Source of the DNA: Chloroflexota bacterium
Lineage (GTDB): Bacteria; Chloroflexota; Anaerolineae; Anaerolineales; UBA4823
Direction: 5' to 3'
Assembly: GCA_017860725.1 (NCBI GenBank)
Contig: JAGDMX010000224.1
Location: 1-5,263 of the forward strand
DNA length: 5,263 nucleotides
Positions 1 to 5,263 of the stretch are shown piece by piece. The stretch's first letter is position 1. Every line of letters begins with the position of its first letter. The translations under genes were made by a program, and so were the position numbers. The notes under the pieces are model-generated. The model was not told where the DNA came from. It did no database searches and saw only the letters and a list, made by a program, of their open reading frames with translations.

Positions 1-2161
1 CGACTAACCAGCGTCCATCCGGGCTAAACTCTAGCTGGCTCGGGCGGCCCTGGCAAGGATCAGCCACAGTTATGATATCAGTAGCTGTAGCTGTACCGGC
101 CTTATCGGTTTGAGCAACGCCAAACCAACTTTGTTCGAACTGTTCATAAGTCTGTCCTACTGGATCGAGACTAGAAAATGCATCGATTCGGACCGGTTCT
201 GTATTCGGATCATCTGGCGACAAGAGGTATATTTCATCCAACGCGCTGCCGGCTGCCAGGCTTTTACCATCCGGAGGCCGGAAAGCCAGGGCGCATACCG
301 GCGCCGAGTCATTGGTGCTGATCGACTGGCTGGGTTCAATGACATCCAGCCCATCTGATGCACCAACCTCGCGCATCTGCTTTAGATCCCAGGCGAAGAT
401 CATCCCATCCATACCACCGAAGACTAGCCAGCGATTATCCGGGCTAAAAGCATAAGAGATAAGGTGAACCTCCCCGGCTCGCAAAGACAACGGTGCCGGG
501 TAATCTTTATAAAAATCCAATAAAGTCATTTGACCGCTCTCTCCGCCAGCCAGTAACCAACTTCCATCCGGGCTAAAAGCCAGATTAGCAGGCCTCTCTC
601 GGATTTCGACTGGGGCGTGCGCGTTAATTGTACTGGTGGCATGATCGAGCGTCCAGCGGAAGACGGCTGGTTTTGTACCATCAGGAGAAAGGGTTCCAGA
701 GGAAGCTAAACTATCGCCATCCGAAGAGAGGACAAAACCCGTTAAATCTCGGTTAACTCCCGAAAAACCTGTAAATTCTAGCACGGGGTTGGCAGCGTCG
801 CTGGTTTGGCTGATTTCAACCTCATTCGACAGTTCATAGAAATAACCAATATCGGCCGTTCCAGGCGACAGGAACACCCAGTTCGGATTGATAGCCGCGC
901 GCAGTGTGTCCGTAGTAACCAAACTGAACGTCAGAGGCAAGGCAGCCGGGTTTGGGCGCGTCAGGTTATACAGCCGCAGCGACCCGTCCGCGCTGGCGCT
1001 GGCCAGCCAGGCAGGTTCGCTGCTAACCGCCAGTGCATTCACGTCGGCTGAATGCCCCATTATGACCAGCGGATTTTGGCCTGGATTTGATGATAACAGG
1101 TTCCACAAACGCAGCGTCTGATCCGTGCTGCCGGTGATCAACCAACGCCCGTCCGGACTGAATGCCAGGCTAGTAATCGCTCCACTATGGCCAGTAAGTT
1201 CTCGAGTAATAAACCCTTCCCCATTAGCAGCCAAACCAGTGCCCAGATCATCGGTCGACCACAGGTAGACTAAGTTATTGCTACTGCCTGCCGCCAGCCA
1301 TTTATCTTTTGGGTCGAATGCCAGGGTATTTACGGAATTATCCAAACTGGTTAACAAGACGGGTGGGTTAATGAATCCCCCTGGGGTTAGCTGCCACAGG
1401 TGCAGGGCATTTTTCGAGCCGACAGTGACGACGATATTGAGCGAGGCTGGTGCGGTATCAGTGAGAAAACCTTCCAGTACGCCGGCTGCCAGGCTGGTAA
1501 TATCAGTCTCAGCCATGGTAGGATCAGATCCCTCCCGCCCGAAATTAGCGATGGATGCAGTTGGTAGGATTGCCTGGCAGACCGATGAATTGCTCAAATC
1601 CCAGGCGGCTAATAATGGTGTGCTTTCTCCAGTTGTGGAGATTTCGCTTTTACCTCCGGCTATCAACCAGCGTCCATCTTTACTAAAGGACAGGGCGTTG
1701 ACAGTATCTAACAAATCCTGCCCATCTTGCGTCTGTAGCGGCAGGTTGAGATCGAGCGCTTCTGGTTGATCCACACAAGCTAGATCTATTAATACCGATA
1801 GGGCTGGCTCACCTTCTACTTGACCCCGTAGTGCAGCACTGCCGGCAGCCAGCCAACGTCCATCTGGGCTAAAGGCAATAGGATTTGACTCAGTCGGCTG
1901 GAAGGAAGCCTGGATAACCTCGGCAAATGGAATTCCGGCCTGCGTATCCCACACGCGCAGGCTGCCGTCCTGGCTGCTGGCAGCCAACTTGCGTCCATCC
2001 GGACTGAAGGCCAGATCACTGATAGCCTCGCTAAAATCCCCAAGTGTTACTGGAATGGTCATCGGCGGGCTAGCCTGTAAATCCCAGACATTAATTTTCA
2101 TATCATTGTCTGCTGACGCGAGCCAGCGACCATCCGGCGTCAACGCAACCATCTTCAAGTT
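1..2161 (-). repeat. WD40 repeat array, about 14 blades (two predicted seven-bladed propellers)
   Basis: Residues 593-1312 and beyond. Blade cores, each a strand with (F/L)SPDGRWLA-like text and usually a closing WD-like dipeptide, start near residues 595, 638, 684, 745, 810, 867, 919, 965, 1012, 1065, 1116, 1160, 1213 and 1300. The closing dipeptides seen are WD at 618, 663, 779 and 1183, WQ at 848, WS at 893, WN at 945 and YN at 990. Classical GH dipeptides occur at 916-917 and 961-962. Blades 5 and 9 are degenerate, and several are stretched by insertions (about 700-745, 760-773, 785-809 and 1241-1299). Fourteen units would make two seven-bladed propellers, a common size; the last unit is cut at LEFSPDGRWLV by the window edge. 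WD40 propellers bind proteins or peptides, so this is the likely sensor or scaffold part. Confidence 0.88.
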
Positions 2162-3937
2162 TAGTGGCAGACCATCTTCGCCAGTAGGCGCTTCCACGCG
2201 CCGGCCGCCGACCAGACGTAATGCGTCATAAACAGCCTGGCGCGCCGCTACGGCTTCCGGCTCATTTTGATCAATAGTTATGTTCAGAGCATGTACAGCC
2301 GTGAGCAGTTTCTGTGCAATCCCTTTCTCTGACTGTTCAGATGCGACTCCATAGGATACAGCCAGGGTATGCCTGGTGTCACTAGCCTCGATCTTGGCTT
2401 GCCGGTAATAATAGCCGGTCAGCAGGGTGAGGATGGCAATTACAGCCAAAAGCACCGATAGCACCCAAACGTTCTTATGTGCATTTTCCAGTTTCAGTCT
2501 GTCCTGCAGGACCTGTCGTTCGCTCGCCAGCTTATCTAGCTGCGCCTGGTGCATCTGGCGATTCTTATCACGGAAATCGATTTCGGTCGTAGTAAGCATT
2601 CCGGTGTAACTATCAAGCCATTGTTCGGCTTTGATCAATGATTCCTCATCTAAGAGCAAGCGGTCAGGCCGGTGTTCGCGTTCCCACAGCTCGGCCTGGC
2701 GCTGCAAGGGGCTCAAGTTCTGCAAACGCCAGCTTTCATTATTCGTTAGGATTGGATCGATCAACCGGTCGTGCGCCAGCTCATACCAGGTTGTGCTACG
2801 CCGGCTCTCCTCACGCACCAGCCAGGCGTCGATCAGGATATGGACGCTATCCGGGGTAAGTCCATACTCTATTTCGCGGCCAGCTTGCACTTGAATGCGC
2901 AGCCCGCCGGGTGAGATAAGCTGGTCGCCAAACCATTCGCGGATCCGACGCTCAGATTGCCCGGTTTCGACGGCTGTCTTCTTCACTTTATCGGCATAGT
3001 AATCGGCCAGGGCATTCTGAACGCTGCCCCACTTTTCGACGTCCTGGAGTGTTATCAACGTAGAATCAGGACGGTCCGCCTCCCACAAATTACTGCACAC
3101 TACCTGGAGCTGTACCGGCTCAATATACGGCCCAGCCTGGATGTCCACCTCACCGCTGGCATTTTGGACGCGAATTTGCCGCAGATCGTCTACCAATTTC
3201 TGAGCAGCTATCTCCTGAAAATCTACCCCAAACTGCTTCGCAGGTTCGCGCACAGCTTCCAGTGCAGCTTCGGGCTGTAGGAATTCAAGCGGATAGTGGG
3301 CGCTCAGCCGATCGGGGAAAAAGCTCAAATATGGCTCCAAGCGAGCGAGGTAATCCTCGCGTATTGCAAACAACACCCAATAACGGTTATCATATAGCAC
3401 CGCCATCAGCTCGTCAAAAAATACTTGTTTTTTAGTAGAGTCGATTTCGCCAAAGGTCAGCACTTCTTCGAACTGATCGAAAACCAGTAGCGTTCGCCGT
3501 CCGGCCGGAATGAGGCAATGCTGGGCGAACATCTCCCGCCGCGTCTCTAAGTAGTCCAGAAGATGGATCTTGGTCAGGTCGACTACCGGTGTTTGATGAT
3601 CCTTAGGCAGCCCCTCGTCCAGCGAGAGCAAAACGCTCAGCAAACATGCAGAAACAACCTGACCCTCAGCTAATTGGCCAGGTTGCACTTGGCGGCTGAC
3701 TCGCATGGTTGGCAGCACCAGGAAGCCTTGTGCTTGCAAACCCGGGACAACTCCGGCTTGGATCAGCGAAGTCTTACCAGCCCCAGACGGCGAGTGGAGT
3801 AGAACAATCCGGCGGGCGACCAGGCGCGATATCAGATCTGCAGTTTCGGCTGCCCGGCCGAAGAAGGGTTGCCCCGACTCAATTGGATAAGCGCCTACAT
3901 AGGGTTTACCCGCAAGTTTGACCAGCGATTCGCTCAT
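1..3937 (-). CDS. nSTAND1-type NTPase with transmembrane segment and WD40 repeats (3' end outside window)
   Basis: The gene starts at ATG 3937 (MSESLVKLAGKPYVG), chosen for the AGGAGG site 7 bases upstream. Translating every codon down to base 2 gives 1312 residues with no stop; the gene runs off the left edge. Order: NTPase with FFGR (26-29), P-loop SPSGAGKTS (49-57), Walker B LLVFDQFEE (150-158), FAIREDYLARL (190-200), EPVQLQVVC (273-281) and ELAHDRL (386-392); charged helical linker (about 413-488); hydrophobic segment (490-511); helical segment (512-575); WD40 blades from 593 on. This is the usual plan of bacterial nSTAND1-WD40 proteins, ATP-driven signalling switches in which the repeats are thought to sense a ligand and the NTPase to oligomerise. 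Only about 12 residues precede the NTPase, so no effector is fused at the N terminus. The partner effector is probably the CHAT-SIR2 protein encoded just upstream. The architecture is certain; ligand and role are unknown. Confidence 0.95.
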   Translation of the reverse strand, partial: MSESLVKLAGKPYVGAYPIESGQPFFGRAAETADLISRLVARRIVLLHSPSGAGKTSLIQAGVVPGLQAQGFLVLPTMRVSRQVQPGQLAEGQVVSACLLSVLLSLDEGLPKDHQTPVVDLTKIHLLDYLETRREMFAQHCLIPAGRRTLLVFDQFEEVLTFGEIDSTKKQVFFDELMAVLYDNRYWVLFAIREDYLARLEPYLSFFPDRLSAHYPLEFLQPEAALEAVREPAKQFGVDFQEIAAQKLVDDLRQIRVQNASGEVDIQAGPYIEPVQLQVVCSNLWEADRPDSTLITLQDVEKWGSVQNALADYYADKVKKTAVETGQSERRIREWFGDQLISPGGLRIQVQAGREIEYGLTPDSVHILIDAWLVREESRRSTTWYELAHDRLIDPILTNNESWRLQNLSPLQRQAELWEREHRPDRLLLDEESLIKAEQWLDSYTGMLTTTEIDFRDKNRQMHQAQLDKLASERQVLQDRLKLENAHKNVWVLSVLLAVIAILTLLTGYYYRQAKIEASDTRHTLAVSYGVASEQSEKGIAQKLLTAVHALNITIDQNEPEAVAARQAVYDALRLVGGRRVEAPTGEDGLPLNLKMVALTPDGRWLASADNDMKINVWDLQASPPMTIPVTLGDFSEAISDLAFSPDGRKLAASSQDGSLRVWDTQAGIPFAEVIQASFQPTESNPIAFSPDGRWLAAGSAALRGQVEGEPALSVLIDLACVDQPEALDLNLPLQTQDGQDLLDTVNALSFSKDGRWLIAGGKSEISTTGESTPLLAAWDLSNSSVCQAILPTASIANFGREGSDPTMAETDITSLAAGVLEGFLTDTAPASLNIVVTVGSKNALHLWQLTPGGFINPPVLLTSLDNSVNTLAFDPKDKWLAAGSSNNLVYLWSTDDLGTGLAANGEGFITRELTGHSGAITSLAFSPDGRWLITGSTDQTLRLWNLLSSNPGQNPLVIMGHSADVNALAVSSEPAWLASASADGSLRLYNLTRPNPAALPLTFSLVTTDTLRAAINPNWVFLSPGTADIGYFYELSNEVEISQTSDAANPVLEFTGFSGVNRDLTGFVLSSDGDSLASSGTLSPDGTKPAVFRWTLDHATSTINAHAPVEIRERPANLAFSPDGSWLLAGGESGQMTLLDFYKDYPAPLSLRAGEVHLISYAFSPDNRWLVFGGMDGMIFAWDLKQMREVGASDGLDVIEPSQSISTNDSAPVCALAFRPPDGKSLAAGSALDEIYLLSPDDPNTEPVRIDAFSSLDPVGQTYEQFEQSWFGVAQTDKAGTATATDIITVADPCQGRPSQLEFSPDGRWLV
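2198..2407 (-). other. Helical segment between membrane segment and WD40 array
   Basis: Residues 511-580 (RQAKIEASDTRHTLAVSYGV, then EKGIAQKLLTAVHALNI, then EAVAARQAVYDALRLV) have the alternating Ala/Leu helical character found at this place in many nSTAND1-WD40 proteins, where the aligned segment reads like a short run of paired helices. It probably forms a spacer just before the first blade. No catalytic motif is seen. Confidence 0.6.
2405..2470 (-). other. Predicted single transmembrane segment
   Basis: Residues 490-511 read VWVLSVLLAVIAILTLLTGY and onward, with no charged residue for about 19 positions and Lys/Arg on both sides. That is long and hydrophobic enough to span a membrane. If it does, the NTPase faces the cytoplasm and the propellers lie on the other side. 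A membrane-associated hairpin or buried helix is the alternative. Confidence 0.8.
2474..2590 (-). other. Charged helical, probably coiled-coil linker
   Basis: Residues 450-488 are rich in Lys, Arg, Glu, Gln and Asp, with regularly spaced Leu and Met and no Pro or Gly, including HQAQLDKLASERQVQLDRLK. This looks like a rigid helix or coiled coil that joins the NTPase module to the hydrophobic segment directly after it. It was judged by eye; no coiled-coil score was computed. Confidence 0.6.
2738..3901 (-). other. nSTAND1-like NTPase domain with winged-helix-like tail
   Basis: Residues 13-400. The entry motif YPIESGQPFFGR is the usual start of this family. The P-loop SPSGAGKTS (bases 3767-3793) has Ser where the classical motif has Gly, with GK-T intact. 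Walker B LLVFDQFEE has the Asp-Gln-Phe-Glu-Glu typical of nSTAND1. Arg193 in FAIREDYLARL sits in the sensor-1-like strand. The region LEFLQPEAALEAVREPA (217-233) and EPVQLQVVCSNLWE (273-286) match helices after the core, and TWYELAHDRL closes the winged-helix region. All expected motifs are present, so the ATPase is predicted to be functional. Confidence 0.9.
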
Positions 3938-3944
3938 GCTTGAT

Positions 3945-3950
3945 CCTCCT
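3945..3950 (-). promoter_or_regulatory. Shine-Dalgarno site AGGAGG for the STAND-WD40 gene
   Basis: On the minus strand the junction reads TAGGAGGATCAAGCATG. The stop codon TAG of the CHAT-SIR2 gene supplies the first two bases of a full AGGAGG, and 7 bases separate it from the ATG at 3937. This fixes the start of the downstream gene and points to translational coupling. There is no room for a promoter or terminator between the two genes. Confidence 0.9.
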
Positions 3951-5263
3951 AGTGCCAACGGCGTTTCAGTTCTCGCAGGAAATCTTCACCGCTGCCCCAA
4001 TAGATATCCAACTTTTGCTGGGTGAAGGCGCGTTCAAGATATCGGAGGGCTTTCTCCGGTAACAAGTAACCATCCCCTGGTTGGAGTTGCACAGATACCG
4101 AGCGATAATCGCGGATAGACTCTCGTCGCTCCTCATTCAAGATGCTGCGAAAGAGAACCCGGAAGTTCCAATCACTCATCTGAAATCCGAGAAACAGCAA
4201 TGCATCATCACGCCAGGCGGTCATGATCGGTTCCGGCAGCGGCACTTGGGCGGCCGGATTGTTCACCCACATCATGTATTCGAAATAATCATCTTCGGTC
4301 ACCACCATCGAGCGCGGGTCGGTAATAGTGCCGAATAAATGATAAACTAACGGATTTTCCTTCGTAGGCTCTGTCATGTTTTCTATTTCCTGGATAGCTT
4401 GCCGGTTGATCAAACGGCGGTTCCAATGAGAATACATCACGACGGGTTGACGTTGGTTGGCTTGCAGAGCCTGTTCCAACAAATTATCCGGATTGGCAGT
4501 TATATATATTTTAAAAGGCAGGCTAGCCAATATGGTGTAAGGATCGAATGGATCGCTTCGACCGCGTTGTTGGCCAATTACAACGCTCACCTGCTCCAGC
4601 TTAAGCTGCTCAGCCTCAGCGGGTAGGACTTCACCGAAATCTTTCACCAGGCGACCACGGATAAAATCAAGCAGCTGATTACGAACATACGCCCAACCAT
4701 GCTGAATGGACAGATATTGGGCTACCTGTGGTAGATCTTCCCGGCTGTGTGGATCGAGCGGGAAACCTGCTTCACGCGCCCAATTGCGAGCTATCTCACG
4801 CGGCGATCCTATCAGGTGTTCCAACAAGCCAAAACCCAGGATAGGGACACAAAAGCCTTGCTTGATGCTATCAATAATATTAGGCCAACCGATGAAGTCT
4901 GTCGCCTCGGTCTCAAATCCTGGCTCGTACCAAAGTAAACCGCCGCGCAAGCGCAAGTAGAGGACCGGCACCCACCAATCCGGGTGCTCTTGCACTGCAT
5001 TGCGAGCCACTGCCATAGCCTTATCCACATGTCCATCCTGCACCAGTGATTTGAAAAATGCTGGCATAAATAATCGGACGGTATCTACTTGAATGTTATC
5101 CTGCATAGCGACGACTGCCGGGACGCCGGCCTCGACAAGGCGTGGACCCAACGCAGCCAGGGCGCCTTGATCTATTGAATGTGGCGATTCCTTTTGGCCC
5201 TCTTCAGGTGTCTGGCCGTGACCACCACTTTGACAGGAAGCCAGCACAACCAGGCGCGGCCGG
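3949..5263 (-). CDS. CHAT protease - SIR2-like domain fusion protein (5' end outside window)
   Basis: The frame ends at TAG (3951-3949) and is open through the right edge, giving 437 visible codons. Residues here are counted from the GTG at 5247, which is internal and not a real start: the upstream codons read RPRLV and continue the CHAT core strand. Residues 1-105 are the C-terminal half of a CHAT (caspase-like) peptidase: the nucleophile motif LASCQSGG (Cys5), then AGVPAVVAMQ (40-49) and the terminal PDWWVPVLYLRLRGGLLW (89-106). Residues 120-431 form a SIR2-like domain: VPILGFGL (134-141), YITANPDNLLE (248-258), VYHLFG (301-306), LFLGFQMSDWNFR (351-363) and a closing IYWGSGEDFLRELKRRW. By family knowledge, CHAT domains cleave proteins and many bacterial SIR2-like domains bind or hydrolyse NAD+; neither activity is shown here. 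The catalytic His of CHAT lies off the window. The gene is followed 11 bases later by a STAND-WD40 gene, suggesting a sensor/effector pair. Domain calls are firm; the biological role is inferred. Confidence 0.93.
   Translation of the reverse strand, partial: RPRLVVLASCQSGGHGQTPEEGQKESPHSIDQGALAALGPRLVEAGVPAVVAMQDNIQVDTVRLFMPAFFKSLVQDGHVDKAMAVARNAVQEHPDWWVPVLYLRLRGGLLWYEPGFETEATDFIGWPNIIDSIKQGFCVPILGFGLLEHLIGSPREIARNWAREAGFPLDPHSREDLPQVAQYLSIQHGWAYVRNQLLDFIRGRLVKDFGEVLPAEAEQLKLEQVSVVIGQQRGRSDPFDPYTILASLPFKIYITANPDNLLEQALQANQRQPVVMYSHWNRRLINRQAIQEIENMTEPTKENPLVYHLFGTITDPRSMVVTEDDYFEYMMWVNNPAAQVPLPEPIMTAWRDDALLFLGFQMSDWNFRVLFRSILNEERRESIRDYRSVSVQLQPGDGYLLPEKALRYLERAFTQQKLDIYWGSGEDFLRELKRRWH
3955..4890 (-). 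other. SIR2-like (NAD-binding Rossmann) domain
   Basis: The domain covers residues 120-431 of the CHAT-SIR2 protein. It opens with a strand-loop PILGFGL in the position of the sirtuin GAG nucleotide loop, then SPREIARNWAREAGFPL and EDLPQVAQYL. The segment ITANPDN (249-255) corresponds to the TQN-x-D or TTNYD motif of sirtuins and SIR2-like effectors, keeping Asn252 and Asp254. YHLFG (302-306) is the likely His-Gly catalytic segment, with His303 two residues further from the Gly than in classical HG. VTEDDYFEYM and FLGFQMSDWNFRVLF match the later SIR2-like segments. No zinc-binding cysteine quartet is visible, as in the defence-type SIR2 domains and unlike protein deacylases. Confidence 0.88.
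4933..5263 (-). other. CHAT peptidase domain, C-terminal part
   Basis: This is the second half of a CHAT domain, a clan CD (caspase/separase-like) cysteine peptidase fold. The hydrophobic strand RLVVLASCQSGG carries the nucleophilic Cys (codon at 5233-5235). It is followed by a variable loop (residues 9-27), the helix-strand unit LGPRLVEAGVPAVVAMQ, a helix with FMPAFFKSLVQDGHVDKAMAVAR in two parts (60-69 and 70-82), and the closing WWVPVLYLR strand. The visible half looks complete and intact. The dyad histidine, normally in an HG motif upstream, cannot be checked because the sequence stops. Confidence 0.93.

Noticed and set aside
1278..1769. Open plus-strand frame of 163 codons, and a similar one of 107 codons at 2957-3280.
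   Set aside because: Both lie opposite the intact 1312-codon minus-strand frame, whose protein is clearly a STAND-WD40 protein; the plus-strand products show no recognisable domain and no convincing ribosome binding site.
1816..2043. Minus-strand frame of 75 codons inside the WD40 region, which might suggest a frameshift or broken gene.
   Set aside because: The main frame is open across the whole stretch and continues WD40 blades 2 and 3; this is an out-of-frame shadow.
14..2145. Dispersed short repeat around ccatccgggctaaa, first looking like an interspersed DNA repeat or CRISPR-like element.
   Set aside because: Every copy is in the same reading frame and encodes the FSPDGRWL core of a WD40 blade; spacing is irregular (about 130-250 bases) and the sequence between copies is coding.
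3416..3433. A6 and T6 runs inside the NTPase, considered as a slippery site for frameshifting.
   Set aside because: In the coding frame they read AAA AAA CAA and TTT TTT GAC, out of phase with the A-AAA-AAC heptamer, and the zero frame stays open with the expected NTPase motifs on both sides.
3705..3921. Two overlapping plus-strand frames opposite the P-loop region.
   Set aside because: They are antisense to the Walker A region of the STAND gene and show no protein family of their own.
4500..4518. AT-rich ttatatatattttaaaagg, resembling a promoter -10 or an upstream element.
   Set aside because: It lies inside the SIR2-like domain and encodes the conserved FKIYIT strand before ANPDN; no plus-strand gene follows it and no matching -35 is evident.
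5245..5247. GTG as the start codon of the CHAT-SIR2 gene.
   Set aside because: It sits in the middle of the CHAT core strand RLVVLASCQSG, the frame continues upstream to the window edge, and a CHAT domain needs about another hundred residues including the catalytic His.

Overview
The window is coding almost end to end on the minus strand. It holds two tandem, co-directional genes, both cut by the window edges, separated by 11 bases. No RNA gene, insertion sequence, CRISPR array or plus-strand gene can be supported. The base composition looks moderate (about half G+C by eye). The families present (CHAT protease, SIR2-like domain, nSTAND1 NTPase with a long WD40 array) are typical of large, morphologically complex bacteria. 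Chloroflexota (Anaerolineae-like) or filamentous Cyanobacteria are the likeliest sources, but this is inference from gene content and not from a marker gene.

Right part (3949-5263, minus): the 3' end of a gene for a CHAT-SIR2 fusion. The frame is open through the right edge. The visible protein begins at the CHAT catalytic-cysteine motif (LASCQSGG), runs to the end of the CHAT domain and then into a C-terminal SIR2-like domain of about 310 residues. The CHAT histidine and everything N-terminal to it lie outside the window.

Junction (3938-3951): the TAG stop of the first gene overlaps an AGGAGG ribosome binding site, 7 bases before the ATG of the second gene, so the two are very probably co-transcribed and translationally coupled.

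Left part (1-3937, minus): a single frame of 1312 codons with no internal stop (I translated all of it), leaving the window before its stop codon. It encodes a STAND-type (nSTAND1-like) NTPase, a charged helical or coiled-coil linker, one hydrophobic segment, a second helical segment, and a WD40 array of about 14 blades, the last cut by the edge.

Reading of the system: the STAND protein starts almost directly with its NTPase domain and has no fused effector. The upstream gene carries two domains known as effectors elsewhere (a caspase-like protease and a SIR2-type domain that often destroys NAD+). The simplest hypothesis is a split sensor/switch plus effector cassette, for antiphage defence, programmed cell death or a related regulated response. 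The domain families are known. Whether this exact pairing has been characterised cannot be judged from sequence alone.
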